NCBI GenBank assembly: GCA_050084515.1
Contig: CM114272.1
Coordinates: forward strand, 51,522,001-51,586,000
Direction: 5' to 3'
DNA length: 64,000 nucleotides
Origin: Blasia pusilla
Lineage: Eukaryota; Marchantiophyta; Marchantiopsida; Blasiales
Within the stretch, counting starts at the first letter, position 1. Every line of letters starts with the position of its first letter. The position numbers and the translations under genes are program-made. Positions 52,457-62,942 of this stretch are shown here, one piece after another. Under the pieces are notes generated by a model. It saw nothing but the letters and a program-made list of their open reading frames with translations, made no database searches and was not told the DNA's origin.

Positions 52457-53500
52457 TCATCTTCTCCTCCAATCCGCGTTTGAAGTAAAAAATATGCAAA
52501 TTGCAAGGTCGTAATACTTTTTTTTTTCTTTCTTCAACAATATCACCATCAACTCTATCCTCATCCATGCAATTATTTGAAGGTTCAAGATATCTTTTCT
52601 CCTTATGAATAATGTGGCCCAATCATTGGGATTCTCTACAACCTTCGATTCGCCCAAAGGGTATTCTAGGATGTCAACCTGCTTTACCATAGATAAATAA
52701 AGAACATTGTCAAAGTGTGAGGGAATATATGCTTCGTTGAGGTCGGATATACGTTTGACTCCTCCTCCATGTAGTCGTAAAATTATATCACGATGCTCAA
52801 CGTATTCACTTTCATCACCTGGAAGAATAGCAACAACCGAAAAATTAGTTGGTAAGTTATAACGCTTTGCATCAAGACCTCTATTACTTGCCTTGAGGAT
52901 GATCCGCATATTAAGGTCACTTGCTCCATATGCCATATAACAAAATATCTTCTCACATATGAATTCAATCCATATGTGATCTCTCACATATGGATTGAAT
53001 TCATGTTACATGTTTTGAAGACCTTTAATTCAAAATATTCATATTAAGATCAGAAGATATAGACATAACTCTACCACAATTTTCCAATTCATTTGCAACA
53101 TCATGGATGTATAGTTGAGCAAATTGGGGATGCCCCCCTATATGAAGATGTAAATGTCCAATAGAATGATAGATCCTACCTTGGATCCTAAATTTTCTAG
53201 TGCCACCAATTTGTTCGTTTACATGCACCCCAATAGATACAAGTTGAAGTGCTGAATTGTAAGCTCAAGCATGTGTAAGAATATAAACACTTCTAGGACC
53301 AACACCCAAAATCAAGGATTTCAGAAATGGAGGAGATGATTTCAAGAGGGATAAATATATTCTTCCATGGCCACAACACATGCTATATTGTGAATCACCA
53401 AACTTTGTACCTTTGACCATTTCACATTTCCAATGCAAAGCACGGCATGAGGGAGCATATCTTTGTCATAGAACCTAATGTATGACGAATGCGGTATGAT
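52457..53500 (-). pseudogene. Helitron-2 Rep N-terminal region
   Basis: 53,500-53,240 holds a cysteine-rich stretch (CHALHWKCE, YSMCCGHGRIYLSLL) typical of the start of Helitron Rep proteins (CxxCxAxxW...CCxxGKVxLP). 53,228-53,025 has GTRKFRIQGRIYHSIGHL and HPQFAQLYIHDVANELENC. 52,987-52,457 has NMRIILKASNRGLDAKRYNL, RDIILRLHGGGVKRISDLNE and YPLGE. One 20-bp inverted duplication at 52,955-53,004 has altered the protein locally. Confidence 0.8.
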
Positions 53501-53999
53501 TCAAACTCCTTTATAATTGCAACTCCCTAATATCACTTTCTTGGAAATTTGGCCTATTGGAAAGATTGAGTAATGCATTTAATCTTACAACCATATTAAC
53601 TATAGACGAACGAATTCCGGAACTATACCAAATGCTTCCAGAATTCGTTCGTCTCCACTCCATTGGCAGACACAGGATCTACTCTTGACCTTAATTCATC
53701 CCCAAGTTGGGCAAGAGTCAACAACTTCATCTTGAACTGGAATAGGAAGAGTGCTAGGTAACTCAACTTGTGGTGGCCTGATTGTGGATGTATTTTCGAA
53801 CACTATATGGAATGCAGTGTCAACTAACTCAAGTCTTGGTGATATATAAATGACCTCTGCCAATTGAAGATGAGCTTCTTGGTTTTCTTCTACTATTATT
53901 TCATCCTCATTGGAAGGCCTGAGAAAATATCAAAAGATTTTTAAGAATAAATACAAATTGAAGTGAACCACTTATAAAAAGTTAGACAATACCTTATCA

Positions 54000-54230
54000 A
54001 TGGAATAGTTGCAATACTCTTAGCTAACACAGTAGGCTGAACTTGAACATGAAGCCTTCTTTTTCTATACTCTCAATAGTAATTTTTCCTTTCTTCTTTG
54101 AGAGCTTCTATTTTATCAGCAAGAATATCACACTTTTGTTTTTGGGCTTCACCTTGTAGAACCTTCCAAAAATCAGGTATATCGACAAGATTCAATGGGA
54201 TTGAAAGTCTGGAATGAAACATGAATGTTA
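54000..54230 (-). pseudogene. Possible upstream exon of Helitron-2
   Basis: The minus strand is open except for one TGA: FHSRLSIPLNLVDIPDFWKV, then AQKQKCDILADKIEALKEER (coiled-coil-like), then EYRKRRLHVQVQPT. Lys/Arg-rich KxxYxxRxR segments start many Helitron proteins. No direct family match is certain. Confidence 0.35.
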
Positions 54231-55200
54231 AAAGCAAAGGAAATTAAATTAAAAGTCAAGATTTTGTAAGGTGGAAAATTGGACATGCTATATGATCGTC
54301 AATGTAGTGAACTTATGTTGGAGATGTTTCGGAGAGGAGTTCATCTTCAACGCGTGTTTGTTGTGCTAAGATTTCCTTGCGACGGGCATGCCTTTTTTTG
54401 TTGTGCGTTCGCACGCATTAATTTTTGGAAGTCACGTAAATTCGTAGGATGGAAGAGGAAGTTTGTGCAAGAATTGGGTTTATTGCATGAGTAAAGTATA
54501 TACTTACAAAAAAATGGCATGTACGGCATCATCGTGGAAATGGAAATAAGGTGCTTACTTCCCTAACCTTAACAAAGGTGCTTACATTGAGGAGGTGTTC
54601 TTCAATACTTCAATATGTCTTCCCGAAATTTGTTGCGAAATTGATATATTTGTAATAACACCAAGCGGCTGTCTCTCCACCTTTAGTGATGATATGCCCA
54701 CACTCACCATCTACATGACACACCACCAAAATATTAATTAAACTTCAGAATTGAAATAAAGTGAGGAAAAGAAAAGAGAAGAAAGAGAAGGAATGAAACC
54801 AAAGAAAGGAAAGGAAAGGAAAAGAAAAGAAAAGAAAAGAGAAGAGAAGAGAAGAGAAGGAGAAAAGGAAAAAAAGAAAAAGATTTCCAAATTTTAGAGG
54901 ATAAATGATCGAAGAACTTTTTTTTTAAAGAAATAAATAGAAAGGAAAAAAGGAAAAATCGTAGTAGAGGAAGGGAAGAAGAGTAGAAGGGGATTTTTTC
55001 ATTTTCATTTAAAAAAAAGTATAATTTAATTGGGAAAAAATAAGAAAAAAAGGGAAAAAAAATCAATGCGAAGAGGGAAAAATCCTTTGAAACAAGTAAG
55101 TGCGGAAAAATCAGAAAAAAATTTGATGGGAAGAGGGGAAAAATTGGAAAAAAAAAAAAAGTAGGAAATGAAGTTCTTAAAAAAACTTGTAAAGAAATTA
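54231..55200. repeat. Purine-rich low-complexity tract (GAAAA)n
   Basis: From about 54,763 to 55,175 the plus strand is almost purely A and G: runs of GGAAA, AGAAAAGAA and GAGAA. The apparent minus-strand frame 55,066-54,734 (Phe/Ser-rich) is a by-product. The part 54,231-54,760 has one open frame (54,279-54,494) without recognisable domain. Confidence 0.7.
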
Positions 55201-55966
55201 ATAAAACAGCTGGGTTTGGTAGCCCAAACCTGGCCCTAACCTAGTCCACCCAACCCGGTTGCCCGAACCTAGCCCCGACACCGTCTCAGAAGATCCAACG
55301 GTCACATTCACATTTCCTATTAGATCTAACGGCCAGGCAAAGCGGTCCGTAAGTTCTTTAATCCGACGGCCTAGGGTCCGAGCCGCCTTGCACCTACCCC
55401 CATAATCTCCTCCCGACTCGCTCATTTCTCGCTCTTGGTCTCTCTACGCGGCTCCTCGGCCAAGAACAGATTGCAAAAAGAAATACCAAAGGCTCACATC
55501 AAATTGGTAACCACAAAGAATTCAACTCCTGGTAAGCTTCACTTCTTATAACGTCTTTACTTTTCTTTCTTTCCCCTTTTAGTAACCCCCAGGTTTCGTT
55601 AATAGCATAGATTATTCAAATTACCTACCATTAGCCTCCATTAATCTTCAACCTTCACGTGTGCTTACTAATATTAAATACCGATATATTATGCCTTGTG
55701 CTCGAGTATTTTCATCACGTAAATCTTTTCTTTCCTAATGACACTTGTCATTTAAAGACAAAGAAAAACTCCGAGAAAATGAAAGAAAGATTAATAGGGT
55801 TGAAATACACAAAATCATTAGTAAATGGTGGGGGAATGAATAAGGCACGCTCAAGAAAATTTAAAGTACATTCTTTTTATTAAATACTTCCAATTTGTAT
55901 ACGAAAAGTCTGAACAGAAAGAGAAAGAAATAGTAAAATTAATAATATTCAAAATGATAGCACGAA
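55201..55966. other. GC-richer single-copy-looking stretch before the tRNA gene
   Basis: 55,201-55,450 is unlike the surrounding transposons: GC-rich, with a pyrimidine-rich CTCATTTCTCGCTCTTGGTC near 55,417 and a GGTAAGC donor-like site at 55,531. It could be a host promoter and first untranslated exon on the plus strand, but no coding region follows. 55,560-55,960 is AT-rich and holds no gene I can see. Confidence 0.25.
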
Positions 55967-56050
55967 GGGGCGGTGGCGCAGTTGGTTAGCGCGTCGGTCT
56001 CATAGCTAAGAGGAATCCGGAGGTCGAGAGTTCGAGCCTCTCTCGCCCCA
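55967..56050 (+). tRNA. Elongator tRNA-Met (CAT), with intron
   Basis: GGGGCGG...TCGCCCC-A closes the acceptor stem (seven pairs, one G-T). The D-arm GCGCAGTTGGTTAGCGC holds box A, GGTCGAGAGTTCGAGCCTCTC is the variable/T-arm region with box B GTTCGAGCC, and the anticodon loop CTCATAA has CAT. An intron of about 11 nt (GCTAAGAGGAA) follows the base after the anticodon, as in plant elongator tRNA-Met. Anticodon stem includes the T-T pair seen in that gene family. CCA is not encoded. All parts look functional. Confidence 0.95.
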
Positions 56051-56053
56051 CTC

Positions 56054-56059
56054 TTTTTT
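56054..56059 (+). terminator. Pol III terminator of tRNA-Met
   Basis: A run of six T, four bases after the tRNA 3' end, is the standard RNA polymerase III stop signal. Confidence 0.85.
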
Positions 56060-57354
56060 GAACTTCTCCGTTCGCCCCATTTTCCAAGCACTACCACTTA
56101 CTGTGTTCCATTACCCATCGGATGGACTTATGGATGGACTACCCTTCATCGGATGGACGTATGGAGTGACTAGCCGCTGAAAGGCGTCCCGAATATCTAA
56201 AAGGCTACTTTTTTCCCTCCCTCCGTAATTTCGTCGTGTATGTCGTTCCAGTGGCATAGGTAGAAGAATTCTAAGGTGTTTGCTTGATTCTATCTTCTCT
56301 GCCGATCGGGCACTGCGTACCAGATCCTAGTGCGGCGGAGCTAATTGAATTGGGAGGAACCTGTACGGTTTCTCGGGGTCGCAATCTCTGCGCAGACATA
56401 TCGGAATTTGGTGAAATTCGGTGCCATGTTTTTCATCAAATTCCGATATGATCGGATGCAGTTTTCATGCTGATTAATACTGCAGGCGCTTGGCTGAGAG
56501 TATTGGAAGTTTCCTACGCTGACGAGCTGGGAACTGGTGCATGATCGCGAGGGACAGAGATGGGCTTCGTGGGACCTGAGAGCTCTCAAACATGGAGGGA
56601 TCCCTTAGGGAGAAAAGCGGGACGCTGTATTTGACGGATATGGCCGAAGCTCTTAGATCAGGTGATTGACTAATTCAGGAAACTCATCATAGCTGAAGGG
56701 AATTTTTCTCCGGCGCTGAAGGATTCATTGATCAAGCGCCATAATCGAAGAATAAACTGTAGAAGCTCATCATAACGCTTTTTAAAAAAAAAAATTTTAT
56801 AGTGTGCACACAATGGATTCCGGGGAAATTCTATCTTAACAAAGCTTCAGAATTTCTAGGTCTACATTCCCGTCTGATCTGCTCTCGCATCGTTTCAGAT
56901 CCGGATTGTGGAGAAACGTAGAAATAACATAAACATGAGCACAGAAATATCTTTCATGTGTTGTCTCTCACGATCTTTAGTCCAAGAACAGTCACGGATG
57001 AAGTAAACAAAAGCCACTTCAGTCCGAGGAATCTGACTGACTCAGACATCTTTTCAAAATCCGCTCGTCTCTCAAAACACGAAGGAATTCGATCCCAGAC
57101 CCTAGGCTCTCCTGTTCTCGTCAAGATCCCTTTGAAAACTTTCGCCGCTACCTCTTCACAGGAGCATCTTGAATTGTAACGTAGTCATAGATTCGGCGTC
57201 GGATCGCCAGACCAGGCGACAGTCGCATAGGGATCGGTGGTAGCTCGTGGATCTCCCATTGCCAGCGTCGGCGTAATCTGCTTGCGGTGAGTTAGGATAG
57301 CGACGAAGCCTTATCCGCTCAATTTTCACATTCTACAATCCTCCATTCACAACC
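56060..57354. other. Non-transposon-like intergenic stretch
   Basis: No recognised coding. 56,115-56,165 contains two copies of CATCGGATGGAC-TATGGA spaced by 34 bp, a small tandem duplication. The remaining sequence has balanced composition and no LTR or Helitron match. A host gene remnant is possible but not shown. Confidence 0.3.
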
Positions 57355-57486
57355 ATGGAGTTGCCGGTGAGTCCAGGGATTGTGACGTGCTTGCCGTTGT
57401 CAGGCACGACGCGGAGGCTCTCGCGAGCTAATGCTCACGGAAGAACGTATCCTGTCTCTTATTTGGATCGTAGAGTGACCGGATAA
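57355..57486 (+). CDS. Short ORF of 43 codons, unknown, next to copia insertion
   Basis: The start ACCATGG is a good plant initiation context, after a pyrimidine-rich leader. The product starts MELPVSPGIVTCLPLSGTTR, then RRLSRANAHGRTYPVSYLDR; Ser/Arg-rich with few acids, the composition of an organelle-targeting peptide. It ends at TAA, 75 bp before the copia LTR. It may be the first exon of a gene broken by the element, or chance. No domain recognised. Confidence 0.2.
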   Translation: MELPVSPGIVTCLPLSGTTRRLSRANAHGRTYPVSYLDRRVTG

Positions 57487-57561
57487 TATGGACTGGGTGT
57501 TTACGTCACGGACACGTCAAGAACAAGCAAGAAAGGAGCAGCCACGAAGAGACGTAGACAG

Positions 57562-57766
57562 TGTTGGAATGTGTAAACGGCAACAAGCCGAGCTGCAACG
57601 TAAACGCTGCGTAGAGAGGAGTTAGGCTGCATCGTAAACGCTCCACCAACACACGCATTAGGCTCCACGTAGACAGACAAACGCTGCATCTGCAAACGCT
57701 CTTGCTTGCAATGTATAAAACACTTCACATAATCAATGGCAGTGACCAGAAAATTTCCGCTCAGCA
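57562..57766 (+). repeat. Copia 5' LTR (shorter copy)
   Basis: 205 bp starting TGTTGGAATGTG, with a TATA box TATAAAA at 57,713-57,720. Relative to the 3' copy it lacks an internal duplication of the AACGTAAACGCTCC-type unit. After 57,766 the similarity ends abruptly, suggesting a deletion that removed the LTR end and primer site. Confidence 0.75.
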
Positions 57767-57889
57767 TGAAACAGACTACATGGTGAGATCTCTAGCAATT
57801 TCTAACGGGCCGAAACTGGACTAGTTGAGAGTTACTTCCTACACATACAAAGAGATTACCCTTACCTTGACTATGTATTCTCACCTCAA

Positions 57890-58345
57890 CATTATGAAAG
57901 AGTTAAGAGACGATTTGGCATAAGTCAAAGTCATGAGACCATGATGGCCACTATGATGAATAGTGTGGCCCAAGACTCCTACGGGGACTTCATAGACTTT
58001 ATAGTCATGAGAGAGAAGATGCCTACTTTTCCTTAACTATGCACACTCCTACTTGACGAAGAGAGGAGACGCAACCACCTTGCTGCCCAAGAAGGATGAG
58101 AGTTGGGACCTAGCCATCTATTCAGCCAGAAGAAGGGAACATTCCCGCATCAATATGAAGAGCGCAACACATCCGGACCAAAGGCCCAAACCTTCCGCAC
58201 CACCAAGGAGAAGTTCAATGGTAAGACCTTTAGCACTACCCGCAAGAAGGAGTGCACAATATGTGGTAAGATTGGCCATGATTCCAATCAATGTTGGTAT
58301 AGGAGTGATCGCCACAATCGATCAATGAGACCACAAGAAAAGTAA
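57890..58345 (+). pseudogene. Copia Gag with zinc knuckle
   Basis: Frameshifted fragments lead to CTICGKIGHDSNQC (about 58,250-58,295), a C-x2-C-x4-H-x4-C zinc knuckle typical of copia Gag, after a basic Thr/Lys-rich stretch (FRTTKEKFNGKTFSTTRKKE). The capsid region before 58,050 is only partly legible. Confidence 0.65.
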
Positions 58346-58429
58346 CGAAGCTTCCTCATCGAGAATGGGAGAACTAGTCGAACACTCACACCATAAAGTG
58401 AAGATAATGCACTTTAACTTATCTCAGCA

Positions 58430-58977
58430 TTGGTTACCACAAACCAAGTGGAAAAATGGGTCATTGATAGCGGCGCCAGAAACCACATGATCAAGAATAA
58501 AGGTTGGTTCACATCTTACAAACCTTTGATGAATGGACCTAAAGTATCAATGGGAGACAACTCCATTCATTCTACTATTGGGGAAGGAGATGTGCAAGTG
58601 ACATTGCCCTTGGGTGAAGATTATAAAATCAATGATGTGTGGCATATTCCAGCTTTAACACACAACCTTATCTCCATCGGCCAAATCACCGAAAGAGAGA
58701 AATGAAGGTTTTTTTTTATTCCAAGGGATGCGAGTTCTTACGAGAGGCCAACATTAATTCTTTTGCTGCCCAAGGAGTAAGGTATGGACGACTATATCAA
58801 CTTCTTAGCAAGTCAAGCCCTCAACTATTTGCAAGATCTTCAAACCAACTACAAATTTGGCATGAAAGACTTGGACACTTTAACACGGAGGGTCTCAAGT
58901 TGTTAAGCAAAGACAACATGGTTGGAGGATTACCTGAATTAAGTGGAGAAATATCCACTTGTGAGACAAGCTTATGA
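58430..58977 (+). pseudogene. Copia protease and pre-integrase domain
   Basis: KWVIDSGARNHMI is the protease active site (DSGA) and VWHIPALTHNLISIGQ is the typical end of the domain. After a frameshift at about 58,700, QLQIWHERLGHFNTEGLKLL is the gag_pre-integrase zinc-binding block (HxRxGHxN). The last Cys pair is reduced to one visible Cys (ISTCE). Confidence 0.8.
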
Positions 58978-59103
58978 GGCAAGAAATCAAGGAAAAAGTT
59001 TGACAAACATACCTTCTCAAGGGCTCCTACTCCCCTCCACTGAGTCCACATCGACCTTGGAGAACCAATTCAAACGGCTTCACTATTTGGGGCAAGGTAC
59101 TAC

Positions 59104-59776
59104 ATGCTATTAGTTGATGACCATTCAAGATTTATGTGGGTTTATTTCCTGCAACACAAATCCGATGCATTGGGTGTACTCAAGAAAGTTTTTACATTGA
59201 TGAGAACTCAATACACTACAATAGTGGAATCCTTGAATCTACACCTTGGTGAGCCACCCTCAAAAGTGAAGATAATACAAGCAGACACGGGAGGTGAATT
59301 CCTAGGGAAAGCATTTGATAACTTTTGTAGTGCTTATGGCATTTGTCAAAAACTTACTAGTAGTTAAAATGGCAAGGCGCATGTTGAAAGGGCGAAATCT
59401 CCCCAAATATCTCTAGGCAGAAGCCATTAGCACAACTATTTACATCATGAACAAGTGCCCAACAAGGGCTTTGGAGGAGAAAACACATGAAGAAGTCTTC
59501 ACTAGCATCAAATTGAATGTCTCACACCTTCGCATTTTTGGGTGTGAAGCTTATGCACATATACCAAAAGAATTGAGGAGAAAACTTGATGATAAAAGTG
59601 TGCGATGCATATTTATTGGCTTTGGCACTAGAGAGAAAGCTTACAATCTCTTCTCCCTGGAGCATCACAATGTATTCATGAGCCTTGACGTCATATTTGA
59701 TGAAGACACTCCCCACTCCAAAGAGCATCAATCAAACGACCGAGAGTGGCCTCGAACCTCCAACAACGAGGAGTAA
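59104..59776 (+). pseudogene. Copia integrase core
   Basis: YMLLVDDHSRFMWVYFLQHK and IIQADTGGEFLGKAF carry two catalytic Asp regions; the third (Glu) segment around 59,370-59,450 is interrupted by a stop and frameshift after LTSSxNGKAHVER. 59,447-59,776 continues with KCPTRALEEKTHEEV, HLRIFGCEAYAHIP and GTREKAYNLF, the C-terminal block. Confidence 0.8.
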
Positions 59777-59962
59777 GAAAATGAATTTGACAAGGATTCA
59801 CCATCTTCAGGACCCACAACTCATGCTGCTCCACCACCAACACTTGGTGAAAGAGGTCAAATATTGGACGATATGGAGCCCACACTTTCGGTACCACCTC
59901 CACGAAGGTCAAGTTGACTACGCCAACTTCCTTCCAACTTATGGGAGGATTATATTCTACAC

Positions 59963-60515
59963 ATGACTCTTTTTCTAAGTCATACAACACTTCAGCAAGC
60001 TCCCATTGAGCCTCAATCATTCCAAGAGGTGTGCACTAATCCACATTGGCAACATGCAATGACCCAGGAGTACAATGCCATAGTTGCCAACCGCACATGG
60101 GACCTGGTCCGTCTCCCATCAGGGAGGACTGCTTTCCCTACAAAGTGGGTTTATAAGTGTAAGTATAACGCTGATGGATTGTTTTCCAGGTACAAAGCAA
60201 GGCATTGATTATGATGAGACATATGCATCAGTTGCAAAAATGACCACAATTCGAGTGATCATATCTCTTGCAATCATGCTTGATTGGCCCCTACTCCATA
60301 TGGATGTTCAGAATGCCTTCTTAAATGGCACTTTGGAAGAAGAAGTATATCTACAACAACCTCAAGGCTTTACAGCTCCTCGAACTGAAGATGACTTGAT
60401 CATTATTGTAGATGATGTACAAGGGATATGTGATCTTAAAGAAGGACTCTCCTCTTCATTCAAGATGAAAGATCTTGGGAGTTTACTCTTTTGCCTTGAA
60501 CTTGAGGTAAAGTGA
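59963..60515 (+). pseudogene. Copia reverse transcriptase with internal deletion
   Basis: HWQHAMTQEYNAIVANRTWD and FPTKWVYKCKYNADG, then after a frameshift DYDETYASVAKMTTIRVIIS and LLHMDVQNAFLNGTLEEEVY (motif A). QPQGFTAPRTEDDLIIIVDD follows directly: about 60 residues that normally contain LKKALYGLKQAPRAW are missing, and YVDD is reduced to VDD. MKDLGSLLFCLELEV ends the domain. Confidence 0.85.
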
Positions 60516-60524
60516 AGGCCAAAA

Positions 60525-61333
60525 ATGACCTTCTTGACTCAAGAAAGGCATATAGCAATCTTGCTTCAAACTTTTGGCCTAGAGGATTGCAAATCAACGC
60601 CCACTTCAGCAAGTACAGAGAGACTTACTTATGATGATCAAGAGGAGAGGGTGGACTTGAAAGCGTACCAAAAATTGGTGGGCTCACTTATCTACATCAC
60701 CAACTCCTAACCAGATATTGCGTATGCACTAAGCCAGATCAGCCAACATATGGATGACTCCCGAAAATCTCACCTCATTGCAACAAAGAGGGTGGCAAGG
60801 TATCTTAAGGGTACAAACACATTTGGGCTTGCCTACGATAGAGGCAACCAACAAGCTCCGATAATCTTGGGATTCTCGGATGCTGATTATGCAGGTTGTC
60901 CAACAACTTGCCAATCAACTTCAGAATATTTTTTCTCCTTTGGAAGTGCTGCAATGAGCTTCTCATCAAAGAAGCAAGCATCAATCTCACTATCTTCCAC
61001 AGAGGCACAATACCGTGGATTGAAAAATGCCACAAAGGAAGCCATATGGCTTAGAGGACTATTGGTTGAACTTGCTTTACCCAATCTGATCCTACTGTAA
61101 TCTTGGGAGATAACATTAGTTCAATTTATTTATCCAGAAATCCACTCTTCCATTCACAAACCAAGCATATCAAAGTGCAGCATCACTTCGTTCAAGAAAA
61201 GGTATTGAGTGGGGACATCAATGTTGTGTGGTGTCCGAGAGATAAACTGGTTGCTGACATCTTCACCAAAGGCCTACCTACGTCTAAGTTTGAAAGATTT
61301 AGATCACTTCTACGTGTTTTAGATTCTATGTAA
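60525..61333 (+). pseudogene. Copia RNase H and C terminus
   Basis: HLIATKRVARYLKGTNTFGL, GFSDADYAG, KKQASISLSSTEAQYRGLKN and HIKVQHHFVQEKV with TKGLPTSKFERFRSLL are the copia RNase H blocks, ending in the normal stop at 61,331. Two stops (60,709 and 61,098) interrupt. Confidence 0.85.
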
Positions 61334-61374
61334 GAACATATGTGTTTGACGAGGATGTTCCCGGTTAGGGAGGA

Positions 61375-61641
61375 TGTTGGAATGTGTAAACGGCAACAAG
61401 CCGGGCTGTAGGCTGCAACCTAAACGCTGCATAGAGAAGAGTTAGGCTGCAACGTAAACGCTCCACTGACAGACACATTAGGCTCTACGTAAACGCTCCA
61501 CTCCGCTGGACAGACAAGTTAGGCGTTGGACAGACAAGCTAGGGTGCATCTGCAAACGCTCCTGCTTGCAACGAGCACTTAGCTCATGTATAAAACATTT
61601 CACATAATCAATGGCAGTGACCAGAAAATTTTGGCTCAGCA
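61375..61641 (+). repeat. Copia 3' LTR (at least)
   Basis: Starts TGTTGGAATGTG and matches the 5' LTR to CTCAGCA. It contains additional copies of an AGGCTGCAACCTAAACGC-like unit and of GGACAGACAAG. The following 61,642-61,770 may be the remaining LTR part that was deleted on the 5' side. Confidence 0.7.
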
Positions 61642-62597
61642 ATTATGCTCAAACAAACTAGAGATAGAACCAGGTGCGCGTTGCTTCGGGAGTGTTCGAA
61701 CATGCGTGAGAGAATACGAATCACTCTCCGTGCACTCATTTGTGCAATCTCTTAAGCGTTCTCTCTAGTTCCATGCGTGATGAAGATACATCATACGTTT
61801 GCAATCTCAATTCTTTCGATATATGTGCATAAGTTGTGCACCCAAAGATATGGAAATGTGCCAAAAGTTCAGTTTGATATCATAAAAGATTCTTTTTGAG
61901 CTCTTGTTCAAGATGTAGCTAAACTGTAGTGATATCTATGCCAAGTTTGCACAAAAATAGATATGTCAAGATAAGCCTCGGACATGTCATACCATGTCCG
62001 TTCTCGCATCGTGGCGCATGTCCCTATCACCAATACCGCCCGCATCCACCCCATGCCTCGCTTGTGTCTCGCCCGTTTCCGGTCAACAACCACCTTAAAG
62101 GCCAGATGGAGGCCAAAAAATAATTTCTTTGGTCCAATAAAAAACCAGCCCTCCCTCACAGACTTTGTCCGTGCACAACCCTAATCTATGCTAGAGATAG
62201 TTGGGGAGATCTCGCTCCTTCAACACATGCATACACCTTATCTTTAAACAACCATTCAATTGCTTCACTTGAAAAATACTATTTTTTCTGGGGTATATGT
62301 CACTATAAGTAAATGGCGGTTGCCATAATTATGACATAAGTCCTCAAATACTTCCTTGTGAATTTTCCTTCTTTGATTGCTATCTATTGATATCTCAACC
62401 TACAACCTTATGGATTCAATTCTTGGTTCCACTGGTAGAAGATCTTTTACATGAACAATGTCACGTAAGAATTCATTATTGTCACTCCTTACAGTAAGGG
62501 AAAAGTTTTTTTTCACTTTTTCAAGAAACTAACCATGATTTGGACTTCTTCCAAACCTATTTAATTGTAGAAAACAAGAATTCCTAACCTTCCTATC
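61642..62597. other. No recognised gene
   Basis: Possible end of the copia LTR at the left, then AT-rich sequence. A small inverted repeat GGACATG...CATGTCC lies at about 61,979-61,999. Nothing else supported. Confidence 0.3.
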
Positions 62598-62640
62598 ATC
62601 GTGCGCATACATATAGCTACACAATACATATCGTTGATCA
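62598..62640 (-). repeat. Fragment related to MT2 block A
   Basis: ATCGTGCGCATACATATAGC and CACAATACATATCG resemble the terminal block A of MT2 (GTCGTGCGCATACATATC). Only about 40 bp are alike; the following sequence is different. It may mark the end of a further, diverged member of the MT group on the minus strand. Confidence 0.35.
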
Positions 62641-62881
62641 GATCCATACCACACAATACCGATTTTCCCCAACATACGGGTAGATCCACACAAGTACAAA
62701 AATCAACTCACACATATACATCAAGATCACACAACAAAAATAAGAGTAAAAACGGAAAACCCGACCTAAAACTCCACTCCTCAATCTACATCGGCATATC
62801 GAGCCTCATCCACCCTATGTTGTCAGGGAATCCGGATGTTAACACCTTTGTCCTCACACACACGAGCAAGAATGGTGCTCC

Positions 62882-62914
62882 AACGACCCAACATGAGAAC
62901 CATGTTGGGCCGTT
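62882..62914. repeat. Inverted repeat around AGAAC
   Basis: ACGACCCAACATG and CATGTTGGGCCGT flank the five bases AGAAC, a 13-bp stem with one mismatch. In transcribed RNA it would fold into a strong hairpin. No flanking duplication was found. Confidence 0.6.
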
Positions 62915-62942
62915 GGATGATGTGAGGATGCCAATGCTCTAG

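Larger units (their letters stand above)
51756..54230 (-). mobile_element. Helitron-2, Rep portion and upstream exons
   Basis: Continuation of Helitron-2 beyond MT1b. Right to left: candidate N-terminal exon (54,230-54,000), cysteine-rich N region (53,500-53,240), Rep N blocks (53,228-52,220) and Rep C block (52,010-51,756). The 5' terminus is not recognised. Confidence 0.75.
57562..61641 (+). mobile_element. Ty1/copia retrotransposon, decayed
   Basis: Two copies of a TGTTGGAATG...CTCAGCA repeat bracket coding for gag, protease, integrase, RT and RNase H in Ty1/copia order. The 3' copy is preceded by a polypurine tract (GGTTAGGGAGGA). In-frame stops, frameshifts and a deletion in the RT make it inactive. 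The true 3' end of the LTR may lie beyond 61,641; no target-site duplication could be confirmed. Confidence 0.85.

Noticed and set aside
54734-55066. Phe/Ser-rich membrane protein on the minus strand
   Set aside because: It is the translation of a GA-rich low-complexity tract; no other support.
57562-57766. Solo LTR instead of a full copia element
   Set aside because: Copia gag, protease, integrase, RT and RNase H follow in order and a second copy of the repeat closes the element after a purine tract.
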